Source of the DNA: Clostridium sp.
GTDB lineage: Bacteria; Bacillota; Clostridia; Clostridiales; Clostridiaceae
DNA: 47,036 bases
Assembly: GCA_015058375.1 (NCBI GenBank)
Contig: SVCK01000112.1
Span: 1-47,036 of the forward strand
Reading direction: 5' to 3'
Below are positions 25,989-34,067 of the stretch, in pieces. How positions within the stretch are numbered: position 1 is the stretch's first letter; each line of letters opens with the position of its first letter. The translations under genes and the position numbers were made by a program. The notes under the pieces were generated by a model. The model did no database searches. It saw only the letters and a program-made list of their open reading frames with translations, and was not told the origin of the DNA.

Positions 25989-26102
25989 AATGTTTAGAAA
26001 ACGAAAAAAATTTAACTATGTAAAAATATTCTTGTATAAATTTTATTGATAAATGATTTATAATAAAAAGCAAGAGAAATTGTTAAGGGGATGTGTTGCT
26101 AT

Positions 26103-26681
26103 TTGCTTATGGATACTCATAAAATATTAGCTAATACTATTTTTATTCAAGTGAGCAAAGAAAACAGATATTTGATTGATAGAAAAAAATTTATATGGGG
26201 AAATATAAAACCAGATTATGTATCTAAATATAAATTAAAGAAACATTATTATACTGAAAGTATTGATATGGTTCTTTATAAAATAGAATATTTGTCTTCA
26301 TTATCAGAAGAAAAAATTAAGCTTGATTATGGTATAAAAAGATTTAGTGCAGAGCTAGGGGTAATATGCCACTTCCTCTGTGATTATTTTTGTTTGGCAC
26401 ATAATAAGAGATGGGAGTTTAAAAGTCATTTCAAAAAACATGTATCATATGAAAAAGAATTATCGAAGTATGCTAAGAAATTTAAATTTGATGATTCATT
26501 ATGTGATTCTTTAGAAATCACTGAAGTTGGAAAATTTATAGCAGAGAATATTAAACATTATGAAGGCTGTTTAGATATGAGTAATGATTTGATTTATGCA
26601 TTATTTATATGTAATAGTATAGTTAACACAATATTAAGTGAAATAGAAAAGAATAGTTTATTAGAAAGAAGAGCCTGTTAA
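26103..26681 (+). CDS. Zinc-dependent phospholipase C family protein
   Basis: About 192 residues, related to the Zn_dep_PLPC (PF00882) fold: a THKILA start, FIWGNIKPD, KKHYYTES, then ELGVICHFLCDYFCLAHN and FKKHVSYEKEL, which carry the His/Asp ligands typical of the family. It is shorter than the secreted clostridial alpha-toxins, has no signal peptide and no C-terminal membrane-binding domain, so it is probably a cytoplasmic homologue of unknown substrate, not a toxin. The start is uncertain: ATG 26091 abuts AAGGGG, TTG 26103 has 12-base spacing, and ATG 26109 gives the natural family start MDTHK. Confidence 0.78.
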   Translation: MLMDTHKILANTIFIQVSKENRYLIDRKKFIWGNIKPDYVSKYKLKKHYYTESIDMVLYKIEYLSSLSEEKIKLDYGIKRFSAELGVICHFLCDYFCLAHNKRWEFKSHFKKHVSYEKELSKYAKKFKFDDSLCDSLEITEVGKFIAENIKHYEGCLDMSNDLIYALFICNSIVNTILSEIEKNSLLERRAC

Positions 26682-26697
26682 AGGGTCTTCTTTTTTT
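26668..26697 (+). terminator. Terminator overlapping the end of the phospholipase-like gene
   Basis: GAAGAGCCT and AGGGTCTTC pair with one mismatch around the stop codon, followed by seven T. Confidence 0.8.
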
Positions 26698-26760
26698 GCT
26701 GTTTAGAAGAATAGGTGGAATTTTTATATAGGTATATTTTAGAAAAATCTTGAATTTATA

Positions 26761-26789
26761 TTTACAAATTTAGAAAATTGCTATATTAT
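26761..26789 (+). promoter_or_regulatory. SigA promoter of the arsR-type regulator / metal ATPase operon
   Basis: TTTACA (26761-26766), 17-base spacer, TATTAT (26784-26789), with the start site falling in the operator. Confidence 0.78.
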
Positions 26790-26793
26790 TATA

Positions 26794-26823
26794 TTAACAT
26801 ATGAACAGTTGTTCATATGTTAA
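26794..26823. promoter_or_regulatory. ArsR/SmtB-type operator, 14-2-14 perfect palindrome
   Basis: The arms TTAACATATGAACA (26794-26807) and TGTTCATATGTTAA (26810-26823) flank a central GT. The inner 12-2-12 part has the TGAACA/TGTTCA core typical of SmtB/CadC/CzrA operators. It overlaps the expected transcription start of the ArsR gene, so the regulator would repress its own operon until metal binds. Confidence 0.9.
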
Positions 26824-26840
26824 AGGGAGGGAACTTTAAG

Positions 26841-27203
26841 ATGAGTAATGATATTAATATAGAAAAATGTAGTACATCAATAATACATGAAGATAAGGTT
26901 AGAGAAATAAAAGAATGTATTCCGGCGGATGAAACTTTATATGATTTAGCAGAGTTCTTTAAGGTGTTTGGTGATTCAACTAGGATAAAGATAATTTGTG
27001 CTTTATTTAAATCAGAAATGTGTGTGTGTGACTTAGCTGCACTTTTAAATGTTTCTCAATCAGCTATATCTCATCAATTAAGAACATTAAAAGGAGCAAG
27101 GCTTGTAAGATTTAGAAGGCAGGGAAAAGTAGTTTATTATTCATTGGATGATGAGCATATTAAGCATATATTTGATGAAGGATTAAGCCATATTACAGAA
27201 TAG
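26841..27203 (+). CDS. ArsR/SmtB family metal-sensing repressor
   Basis: 120 residues. The winged helix-turn-helix is at about 64-90 (LAALLNVSQSAISHQLRTLK) with the wing VRFRRQGKVVYYSL. The motif CVCDL (C61, C63) marks a thiolate site as in CadC/ArsR, and the C-terminal helix DDEHIKHIFDEG carries the Asp/His residues of a Zn-type alpha5 site, so both kinds of metal ligand are present. Likely inducers are Cd2+, Pb2+ or Zn2+. The ATG at 26841 is preceded by GGGAGG; a longer frame from 26817 would start inside the operator and is not credible. The metal ATPase follows 12 bp downstream. Confidence 0.93.
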   Translation: MSNDINIEKCSTSIIHEDKVREIKECIPADETLYDLAEFFKVFGDSTRIKIICALFKSEMCVCDLAALLNVSQSAISHQLRTLKGARLVRFRRQGKVVYYSLDDEHIKHIFDEGLSHITE

Positions 27204-27215
27204 GAGGAGTAATTT

Positions 27216-29426
27216 ATGAATGATGAAGAGGTTAAGTTATTATTAAAAGGTTTGGATTGTGCTAATTGTGCAAACAAAATTGAACAGAAGGTAAATAAAC
27301 TTGCAGAAGTTAAAGAAGCTAACTTAAATTTTTCCATGGGATTTATTATGATACAAAAAAATCATGGCATAAATAAGGATGAGTTGATAGTTAAGGTAAA
27401 AGAAATCGTAAATAAATTAGAACCTGATGTTGTGGTTGAAGAGGTAAGTAAAGATAAAAAATTAAATGTATGTAATACAGGAGGATGTGCATGTCATGAA
27501 CATCACCATCATCATCATGAACATGATTGTAATCATCATGAACATACTCATTCTGATGTTCATCATGAGCATAGTCATCATGAGCATGGAGAAAAAAGCG
27601 ATAGAGATAAATACTTTCTAGTTTTTGGAGCTATTGTGTATATTATTGCAGTTTTTTCAAATTCCAAATTCTATTTAGCACCTTTATTATTTGTATTAAG
27701 TTATATCCTTATAGGTGGAAAAGTTGTATATAGTGCTTTGAAAAATATTTTAAAAGGAGAAATATTTGATGAAAACTTTCTTATGACTGTTGCAACTTTA
27801 GGAGCTTTTGCTATAGGTGAATATCCAGAAGCAGTAGCGGTTATGCTGTTTTACCAAATAGGAGAAATATTCCAAGGATATGCTGTAAATAAATCGAGAA
27901 AATCTATTTCTTCGTTAATGGATATAAGAGCTGATTTTGCTACTTTGATTGTAGAAGGAAAAGAAAAGAAAGTAGCTCCAGAAGAAGTTGAATTTAATGA
28001 TATTATCTTAATTAAGCCAGGTGAAAGAGTACCAGTAGATGGAGCTATAATTGAAGGAAATACTACATTAGATACATCAGCATTAACAGGTGAGTCTATA
28101 CCTAGAAATGTTAGAAATGGAGAAGAAATTTTATCTGGAAGTATTAATTTATCTGGTGTTGTAAAAGTAAGGGTAACTAAAGAATATAGTGAATCAACTG
28201 TATCAAGAATTTTAGAACTTGTTGAAAATGCAGGAAATAAGAAAGCAAAAACTGAGAAATTTATTACTAAGTTTGCAAGATATTATACACCTACAGTAGT
28301 TTTTTGTGCAGTAGTAGTAGCAGTTATACCACCTTTATTAATACAAGGTGCAGTATTCAAAGAATGGTTATATAGAGCACTTGTATTTTTGGTTGTATCT
28401 TGTCCATGTGCATTAGTTATATCAATCCCTTTAGCATTATTTGCTGGTATTGGAGGTGCTTCTAATAAAGGAGTATTAATAAAAGGTGGAAATTATTTAG
28501 AAGCATTAAAAGATGTAGATACAGTTGTCTTTGATAAAACAGGTACATTAACTAAGGGTGTATTTAAAGTTGTGAAAATTGAAAATGTGAATATAGATAA
28601 AGAAGAACTTTTAAGGGTTGCAGCAGTAGGTGAGAGTTTTTCTAATCATCCTATAGCTAAATCGATAATAAAGGCTTACGATAAGACTGTGGATAAAAAT
28701 TTAGCTAAAGATTATAAAGAAATATCAGGTAATGGTATTAAGGTTTCTATAGAAGGAAAAGAAGTTCTTATTGGAAATATTAAACTTATGAATAAGTTTG
28801 GTGTAAAGAATGAAGAAGTAAAGGAAAATGGTACTATTGTTCATATTGCTATAGATGGTGATTATAAGGGATATTTAGTTATTTCTGATGAGATAAAGAA
28901 AGATTCAAAAGAAGGAATAGAACTGTTGAAGAAAGTTGGAGTAAAGAATATTGTTATGCTTACAGGTGATACTAAAAAAGTTGCAGAATCAGTTGGAAGT
29001 GCATTAGGAATACAAAAGATTTATTCAGAACTATTGCCTGGAGATAAAGTGCAAAAGGTTGAAGAATTATTAGCTAAAGAAGGAGACAAAAAATTAATAT
29101 TTGTAGGTGACGGGATAAATGATGCACCAGTTTTAGCAAGAGCAGATATAGGAGCTGCTATGGGAGCAATAGGATCAGATGCAGCGATTGAAGCTGCGGA
29201 TATAGTTCTTATGAGAGATGAAATAACTTCAATTTCAGAAGGAATAAAGATTGCTAAAGAGACAAATAAAATTTTATGGCAGAATATAATATTTTCATTA
29301 GGTATAAAGATACTAGTACTTATTTTAAGTGCTTTTGGAGTAGCTAATATGTGGGAAGGTGTATTTGCAGATGTTGGTGTTACTTTAATAGCTGTATTAA
29401 ATTCTATTAGAGCTTTAAAAAAATAA
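27216..29426 (+). CDS. cadA: Heavy-metal P-type ATPase (Zn2+/Cd2+/Pb2+ exporter, CadA/ZntA type)
   Basis: 736 residues, P1B-type ATPase. An N-terminal HMA domain carries the CANC metal site (C15, C18), followed by a second, unusual His/Cys-rich linker (about residues 88-125) with roughly twenty His. The ion-binding CPC is at residues 396-398 in SCPCALVISIP, the phosphorylated aspartate is D440 in DKTGTL, then the HP motif in SNHPIAKS and GDGINDAPVLARADIG. The N-site and eight membrane helices are as in CadA/ZntA. CPC with the His-rich stretch favours Zn2+ and Cd2+ over Cu+. It is transcribed with the ArsR regulator from a repressed promoter; no terminator follows directly, so some read-through into the mntP leader may occur. 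Confidence 0.94.
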   Translation: MNDEEVKLLLKGLDCANCANKIEQKVNKLAEVKEANLNFSMGFIMIQKNHGINKDELIVKVKEIVNKLEPDVVVEEVSKDKKLNVCNTGGCACHEHHHHHHEHDCNHHEHTHSDVHHEHSHHEHGEKSDRDKYFLVFGAIVYIIAVFSNSKFYLAPLLFVLSYILIGGKVVYSALKNILKGEIFDENFLMTVATLGAFAIGEYPEAVAVMLFYQIGEIFQGYAVNKSRKSISSLMDIRADFATLIVEGKEKKVAPEEVEFNDIILIKPGERVPVDGAIIEGNTTLDTSALTGESIPRNVRNGEEILSGSINLSGVVKVRVTKEYSESTVSRILELVENAGNKKAKTEKFITKFARYYTPTVVFCAVVVAVIPPLLIQGAVFKEWLYRALVFLVVSCPCALVISIPLALFAGIGGASNKGVLIKGGNYLEALKDVDTVVFDKTGTLTKGVFKVVKIENVNIDKEELLRVAAVGESFSNHPIAKSIIKAYDKTVDKNLAKDYKEISGNGIKVSIEGKEVLIGNIKLMNKFGVKNEEVKENGTIVHIAIDGDYKGYLVISDEIKKDSKEGIELLKKVGVKNIVMLTGDTKKVAESVGSALGIQKIYSELLPGDKVQKVEELLAKEGDKKLIFVGDGINDAPVLARADIGAAMGAIGSDAAIEAADIVLMRDEITSISEGIKIAKETNKILWQNIIFSLGIKILVLILSAFGVANMWEGVFADVGVTLIAVLNSIRALKK

Positions 29427-29440
29427 GGTTATTTTTGATA

Positions 29441-29469
29441 TTGACTTATTTCCTTTGTGAAAGTATAAT
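29441..29469 (+). promoter_or_regulatory. SigA promoter of the mntP leader
   Basis: TTGACT (29441-29446), 17-base spacer, TATAAT (29464-29469); the RNA would start just before the riboswitch. Confidence 0.85.
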
Positions 29470-29484
29470 TAAGAAGTTAATTGT

Positions 29485-29637
29485 ACTTTCAGGCATGAGG
29501 GAGTAGCAGGCAGAAATTTTTGGATTTCTGCGACAAAGTCAACATACTGATAAGATATTATCTGGCTTTGTATTAAATTGTGAGACTTATGTATAACGGT
29601 TAGGGTTGCGTTATACATTTATAAGTCTCTTTTTTTT
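29485..29637 (+). promoter_or_regulatory. yybP-ykoY manganese riboswitch with terminator, upstream of mntP
   Basis: The aptamer shows the two conserved loops of this class, GAGGGAGTAGC near 29497-29507 and GTCAACATACT near 29538-29549, held by stems such as GCAGAAAT/ATTTCTGC. It is followed by a long terminator whose arms include GAGACTTAT and ATAAGTCTC (29582-29629), ending in eight T. This class binds Mn2+ and turns genes on when Mn2+ is high, fitting the manganese exporter gene downstream. The exact aptamer edges were set by eye. Confidence 0.85.
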
Positions 29638-29701
29638 ACGTTTTTTATTGTTTATAAAATCATTTTAAGGTGTGAATACTATTAGTAAGGAAGGTGGAGT
29701 T

Positions 29702-30265
29702 ATGAATTTTATATCAATTCTGATGATAGGTATTGGATTAGCTATGGATGCCTTTGCAGTATCATTAACTATGGGATTAAGCACTACTAAAAAGAATAAA
29801 ATTAAAATTGCTTCTAAAGCAGGAATATTTTTTGGTTTATTTCAAGGACTTATGCCACTAACAGGATGGCTTTTAGGTATTAAGTTTACTAAATATATCG
29901 AAAAAATTGATCACTGGATTGCTTTTGGGCTTTTAGTTTTCATTGGAGGTAAAATGGTATATGAATCAATTAAAGGCAATGATGATGAAGAAAAGCAAAT
30001 AGATTTTAGTAATAAAAGATTCTTAGTGCTTGCAATAGCTACTAGTATAGATGCATTAGCTGTTGGTGTGAGTTTTGCTTTTTTAAGTGTTAATATTTTG
30101 TCTGCATCAATAATTATTGCATGTACAACTTTTATTCTTTGTATTGTAGCTGTATATATTGGAGGGGTTTTGGGATCAGTATTGAAATCTAAATCTGAAA
30201 TTATTGGAGGGGTTATTTTAATAATTATGGGTTCTAAAATTTTAATTGAACACCTATTTACATGA
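29702..30265 (+). CDS. mntP: Manganese efflux pump MntP
   Basis: 187 residues, six membrane helices in two repeats (DUF204/MntP). Each repeat carries the conserved acidic motif: AMDAFAVS (D16) in the first and SIDALAVG in the second. The helices also contain GLFQGLMPLTGW and GSKILIEHLF, as in the family. It pumps Mn2+ out of the cell. A longer frame begins with GTG 29672 inside the leader, but GGTGGAG before ATG 29702 fixes the start. Expression is governed by the yybP-ykoY riboswitch. It lies behind a metal ATPase operon, making a small metal export neighbourhood. Confidence 0.93.
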   Translation: MNFISILMIGIGLAMDAFAVSLTMGLSTTKKNKIKIASKAGIFFGLFQGLMPLTGWLLGIKFTKYIEKIDHWIAFGLLVFIGGKMVYESIKGNDDEEKQIDFSNKRFLVLAIATSIDALAVGVSFAFLSVNILSASIIIACTTFILCIVAVYIGGVLGSVLKSKSEIIGGVILIIMGSKILIEHLFT

Positions 30266-30373
30266 AAGCGTGGAAAATTATATCGAGTTTGTGTTAAGAT
30301 ATAATATACGAATATAAACAATGCGGTTGTTTGTTTTGGATATTAATGGTTGTTAGATAAAAATTATAGAAGA

Positions 30374-30395
30374 TTTAACAATCATGATTGTTAAA
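30374..30395. promoter_or_regulatory. 22-bp perfect palindrome in the rex leader
   Basis: TTTAACAATCA followed at once by its reverse complement TGATTGTTAAA, ending about 26 bases before the rex ATG. It contains the Rex half-site elements TTAACAA and TTGTTAA, but in outward order compared with the Rex consensus, so it may be an autoregulatory operator or an RNA hairpin. A -10 box TATAAT lies upstream at 30300-30305. Confidence 0.6.
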
Positions 30396-30421
30396 AAAAA
30401 GATTATAAAGAGGAGAACAGT

Positions 30422-31066
30422 ATGGAAAAGAAAAAAAATATTTCTATGGCTGTAATAAAAAGGTTACCGAAGTATCATAGATATCTTAAAGAATTATTAG
30501 CTAATGATGTTGATAGAATTTCTTCAAAAGAATTAGGACAAAAAATAGGATTTACTGCTTCACAAATACGTCAGGATTTAAATTGTTTTGGTGATTTTGG
30601 TCAGCAGGGATATGGATATAATGTAAGAGAATTATATAATCAAATTAGAGATATTCTTGGATTAAATAAGAAATATAAAGCAGTATTGATTGGAGCAGGT
30701 AATATAGGTCAAGCAATAGCAAATTATAATGGCTTTGGTAAACTTGGCTTTGAATTTACAGGAATTTTTGATGCTAATCCAAAGCTTGTAGGAATGAGGA
30801 TTCAAGACATTGAAATAAAAGAAATTGACACATTAAAAGAACACTTAGAAGAAGATGCAATAGATATAGGTATTATTTGTGTTCCAAAAATAAATGCTCA
30901 AAAAGTATGTAACGATTTAGTTGCTGGTGGAGTAAAAGGAATTTGGAATTTTGCTCCTGTAGATTTAGATGTGCCAAATAATGTTATTGTTGAAAATGTT
31001 CATTTAAGTGAGAGTATGCTTACTTTAATTTATCAATTACATAGTAAGCATGAAGAAGAGGTTTAA
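30422..31066 (+). CDS. rex: Redox-sensing transcriptional repressor Rex
   Basis: 214 residues. The N-terminal winged helix domain (MAVIKRLPKYHRYLKEL, then RISSKELGQKIGFTASQIRQDL) is followed by a Rossmann domain with GAGNIGQAIANY that binds NADH/NAD+, and a C-terminal swapped helix. When NAD+ is high it binds TTGTTAA-N4-TTAACAA operators and represses fermentation genes; NADH releases it. It lies directly before the crt-bcd-etfBA-hbd operon, as in other butyrate-forming clostridia, with candidate operators in the gap at 31126-31143 and 31198-31215. AGAGGAG precedes the ATG. Confidence 0.97.
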   Translation: MEKKKNISMAVIKRLPKYHRYLKELLANDVDRISSKELGQKIGFTASQIRQDLNCFGDFGQQGYGYNVRELYNQIRDILGLNKKYKAVLIGAGNIGQAIANYNGFGKLGFEFTGIFDANPKLVGMRIQDIEIKEIDTLKEHLEEDAIDIGIICVPKINAQKVCNDLVAGGVKGIWNFAPVDLDVPNNVIVENVHLSESMLTLIYQLHSKHEEEV

Positions 31067-31125
31067 TAAGAAAATTTAACAAAATAAAAATGTTTGATGC
31101 TTTAACAAAAAATCTCAGTTTTATA

Positions 31126-31154
31126 TTGCAAAAAATTTAACAAAGTATTATAAT
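31126..31154 (+). promoter_or_regulatory. Promoter of the butyryl-CoA operon, overlapped by a degenerate Rex site
   Basis: TTGCAA (31126-31131), 17-base spacer, TATAAT (31149-31154). The same bases, TTGCAAA-AAAT-TTAACAA (31126-31143), fit the Rex consensus with two mismatches in the left half, so Rex could block RNA polymerase directly. Confidence 0.65.
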
Positions 31155-31157
31155 CAT

Positions 31158-31189
31158 AATTGAAGTTGAAAGACTTCAATTATTTTTTT
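31158..31189 (+). terminator. Terminator-like hairpin between rex and crt
   Basis: AATTGAAGT (31158-31166) pairs perfectly with ACTTCAATT (31173-31181), then a run of seven T. It would end rex transcripts; RNA starting from the 31126-31154 promoter lacks most of the left arm and should pass. Confidence 0.78.
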
Positions 31190-31197
31190 GGTGCAGA

Positions 31198-31215
31198 TTG
31201 TTATATTATTAACAA
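31198..31215. promoter_or_regulatory. Rex operator upstream of crt
   Basis: TTGTTATATTATTAACAA is an 18-bp inverted repeat that fits the Rex consensus TTGTTAA-N4-TTAACAA except for the inner positions of each half. It lies 89 bp before the crt start and is the best Rex site in the gap. Confidence 0.8.
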
Positions 31216-31303
31216 GGTGCAAAACTTTTTAAAAATCGGAAAGTTTTATTAAATTTAAATAAAATATACTTGCAAGCAAGCGAAAATTTAAGGAGGGAGA
31301 AAA

Positions 31304-32086
31304 GTGGAATTAAAAAATGTTATTTTAGAAAAAGAAGACCACTTAGCTATTGTTACTATAAATAGACCAAAAGCATTAAATGCATTAAATTCAGAAACTT
31401 TAAAAGATCTAGATGTTGTAATTGATGATTTAGAAAAAGACAACAATATTTATGCTGTAATTTTAAAGGGTTCTGGAGAAAAGTCTTTTGTAGCTGGAGC
31501 AGATATTTCAGAAATGAAAGATTTAAATGAAGAAGAAGGAAAGGCTTTCGGTACTTTAGGAAACAAAGTATTCTTAAGACTTGAAAATTTAGACAAGCCT
31601 GTAATTGCTGCAATTTCAGGATTTGCTTTAGGTGGAGGATGCGAATTAGCTATGTCATGTGATATAAGAATAGCATCTGAAAAAGCTAAATTTGCACAAC
31701 CAGAAGCAGGTCTTGGTATAACACCAGGTTTTGGTGGTACTCAAAGATTATCAAGATTAGTTGGTTTAGCAAAAGCAAAAGAAATGATTTATACATGTAG
31801 AATGGTTAAGGCTGATGAAGCATTACAAATTGGTCTTGTAAATAAGGTTGTTCCACTTGAAAATCTTATGGATGAAGCTAAAGCTATGGCAAATGCAATA
31901 ATGGTTAACGCACCAATGGCTGTTAAGTATTGTAAAGATGCAATTAACAGAGGAGCACAAGTTGACATTAAGAGCGCTGTAGAAATTGAAGCTGAAGATT
32001 TCGGTAAGTGTTTTGCAACTGAAGATCAAAAAGAAGGTATGACTGCTTTCTTAGAAAAGAGAGAAAAGAACTTTAAAAATAAATAA
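31304..32086 (+). CDS. crt: 3-hydroxybutyryl-CoA dehydratase (crotonase)
   Basis: Dehydrates 3-hydroxybutyryl-CoA to crotonyl-CoA in butyrate formation. The 260 residues are the full length of the enoyl-CoA hydratase fold, with oxyanion hole segments SFVAGADISEM and SGFALGGGCELA. Catalytic glutamates are E114 (GGCE) and E134 (AQPE). The start is a GTG with AAGGAGG upstream. It is the first gene of crt-bcd-etfB-etfA-hbd and is under Rex control by position of the operators. Codon use is biased to preferred codons, as expected for a highly expressed gene. Confidence 0.97.
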   Translation: MELKNVILEKEDHLAIVTINRPKALNALNSETLKDLDVVIDDLEKDNNIYAVILKGSGEKSFVAGADISEMKDLNEEEGKAFGTLGNKVFLRLENLDKPVIAAISGFALGGGCELAMSCDIRIASEKAKFAQPEAGLGITPGFGGTQRLSRLVGLAKAKEMIYTCRMVKADEALQIGLVNKVVPLENLMDEAKAMANAIMVNAPMAVKYCKDAINRGAQVDIKSAVEIEAEDFGKCFATEDQKEGMTAFLEKREKNFKNK

Positions 32087-32112
32087 ATTTACAAATTTAA
32101 GGAGGGTTAATA

Positions 32113-33252
32113 ATGGATTTCAAATTAACTAGAGAACAAGAATTAGTACAACAAATGGTTAGAGATTTTGCAGTTAATGAAGTTAAACCAATAGCTGCTC
32201 AAATCGATGAAACTGAAGAATTCCCAATGGAAAATGTTAAAAAAATGGCACAACTTGGAATGATGGGTATTCCATTTCCTAAAGAAGTAGGTGGAGCAGG
32301 CGGTGATGTTTTATCATACATCATAGCTGTTGAAGAATTATCAAAAGTTTGTGCTACAACAGGGGTTATCCTTTCAGCTCATACTTCACTATGTGCTTCA
32401 GTAATCAACGAAAATGGTACTCCAGCACAAAAAGAAAAATACTTAGCAGATCTTTGCTCAGGTAAGAAAATCGGTGCTTTCGGTTTAACTGAACCAGGAG
32501 CTGGTACAGATGCTGCAGGTCAACAAACAACAGCAGTTCTTGATGGTGACCACTATGTATTAAATGGATCAAAGATATTCATAACTAATGGTGGAGTTGC
32601 AGAAACTTTCATAATTTTTGCTATGACTGATAAGAGCAAGGGAACTAAAGGAATTTCGGCTTTCATAGTTGAAAAAGATTTCCCAGGATTCTCAGTAGGA
32701 AGCCTTGAAAATAAGATGGGTATTAGAGCATCATCTACTACAGAACTTATTATGGAAAACTGTATAGTACCTAAAGAAAACTTAATTGGTAAAGAAGGTA
32801 AAGGATTCGGAATAGCAATGAAGACTCTTGACGGAGGAAGAATTGGTATAGCAGCTCAAGCATTAGGTATAGCTGAAGGTGCTTTTGAAGAAGCAGTAGC
32901 TTATATGAAAGAAAGAAAACAATTTGGTAGACCAATTGCAGCATTCCAAGGTTTACAATGGTATATTGCTGAAATGGATGTTAAGATTCAAGCAGCTAAA
33001 CATTTAGTATATAAAGCAGCAATGAATAAGCAAAACGGAGTTCCTTATACTGTAGATGCAGCAAGAGCTAAGTTATTTGCAGCTGAAACAGCTATGGAAG
33101 TTACAACTAAGGCAGTACAAATTCTTGGTGGATACGGATATACAAAGGAATATCCACTAGAAAGAATGATGAGAGATGCTAAGATAACAGAAATTTATGA
33201 AGGAACTTCAGAAGTTCAAAAGATGGTTATCTCAGGTAACATTTTAAGATAG
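32113..33252 (+). CDS. bcd: Butyryl-CoA dehydrogenase
   Basis: 379-residue acyl-CoA dehydrogenase reducing crotonyl-CoA to butyryl-CoA. FAD and substrate elements are visible: GAFGLTEPGAGTDAA, KIFITNGG, GIRASSTTE, RKQFGRPIAAFQ and QILGGYGYTKEYP. The catalytic base is E363 in IYEGTSE near the C-terminus. With the EtfAB encoded next door it forms the electron-bifurcating complex that couples crotonyl-CoA reduction to ferredoxin reduction by NADH. Gaps are 26 bp to crt and 13 bp to etfB. Confidence 0.97.
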   Translation: MDFKLTREQELVQQMVRDFAVNEVKPIAAQIDETEEFPMENVKKMAQLGMMGIPFPKEVGGAGGDVLSYIIAVEELSKVCATTGVILSAHTSLCASVINENGTPAQKEKYLADLCSGKKIGAFGLTEPGAGTDAAGQQTTAVLDGDHYVLNGSKIFITNGGVAETFIIFAMTDKSKGTKGISAFIVEKDFPGFSVGSLENKMGIRASSTTELIMENCIVPKENLIGKEGKGFGIAMKTLDGGRIGIAAQALGIAEGAFEEAVAYMKERKQFGRPIAAFQGLQWYIAEMDVKIQAAKHLVYKAAMNKQNGVPYTVDAARAKLFAAETAMEVTTKAVQILGGYGYTKEYPLERMMRDAKITEIYEGTSEVQKMVISGNILR

Positions 33253-33265
33253 GAGGATGTTTTGA

Positions 33266-34045
33266 ATGAATATAGTAGTTTGTGTTAAACAAGTTCCAGA
33301 TACAACAGCAGTTAAGATAGATCCAGTAAAGGGAACATTAATAAGAGATGGTGTTCCATCAATCATGAATCCAGAAGATAAGCATGCATTAGAAGAAGCT
33401 TTATCATTAAAAGAACAACTTGGTGGTAAAGTAACTGTAATAAGCATGGGACTTCCAATGGCTAAGGCAACACTTAGAGAAGCATTATGTATGGGAGCTG
33501 ATGAAGCAATCCTATTAACTGATAGAGTTCTTGGAGGAGCTGATACATTAGCAACTTCAAAAGCAATCGCTGGTGTTATAGCTAAATTAGACTATGATAT
33601 AGTTTTAGCTGGTAGACAAGCAATCGATGGAGATACAGCTCAAGTTGGACCAGAAATTGCAGAACATTTAAATATTCCACAAGTAACTTACGTTCAAGAA
33701 GTTAAAGCTGATGGAAATACATTAGTAATAAATAGAGCATTAGAAGATGGACATCAAGTAGTAGAAGTTAAAACTCCATGTCTTTTAACAGCAATTGAAG
33801 AATTAAACTCACCTAGATACATGAGTGTAGGTAGAATTTTCGAAACTTCTGATGATGAAATCAAAGTATGGACTGCTGATGATATCGACGTAGATAAGTC
33901 AGAATTAGGTTTAAAGGGTTCACCAACTAAGGTTAAGAAATCAATGACTAAGGAAGTTAAAGGTGCTGGAGAATTAGTTGAAAAATCAGCTAAAGAAGCA
34001 GCAGAATATGTTTTAGGAAAATTAAAAGAAAAACACTACATCTAG
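33266..34045 (+). CDS. etfB: Electron transfer flavoprotein beta subunit
   Basis: 259 residues. The usual start is IVVCVKQVPDTTAVKIDP, with the family segments NPEDKHALEEAL, LAGRQAIDGDTAQVGPEIA and a C-terminal arm rich in Lys. In clostridial Bcd-Etf complexes this subunit carries the FAD that bifurcates electrons from NADH to crotonyl-CoA and ferredoxin. It is 13 bp behind bcd with an AGGAGG-like site and 22 bp before etfA. Confidence 0.97.
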   Translation: MNIVVCVKQVPDTTAVKIDPVKGTLIRDGVPSIMNPEDKHALEEALSLKEQLGGKVTVISMGLPMAKATLREALCMGADEAILLTDRVLGGADTLATSKAIAGVIAKLDYDIVLAGRQAIDGDTAQVGPEIAEHLNIPQVTYVQEVKADGNTLVINRALEDGHQVVEVKTPCLLTAIEELNSPRYMSVGRIFETSDDEIKVWTADDIDVDKSELGLKGSPTKVKKSMTKEVKGAGELVEKSAKEAAEYVLGKLKEKHYI

Positions 34046-34067
34046 GATAATAGGAGGGGAATAAATT

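Noticed and set aside
26103-26681. Alpha-toxin type secreted phospholipase C
   Set aside because: It has the zinc phospholipase fold motifs but no signal peptide and no C-terminal membrane-binding domain, and it is far too short.
27480-27600. Tandem DNA repeat in the metal ATPase gene
   Set aside because: The repeated CATCAT/CATGAG bases encode the His-rich linker in frame; this is protein-level composition, not a separate repeat element.
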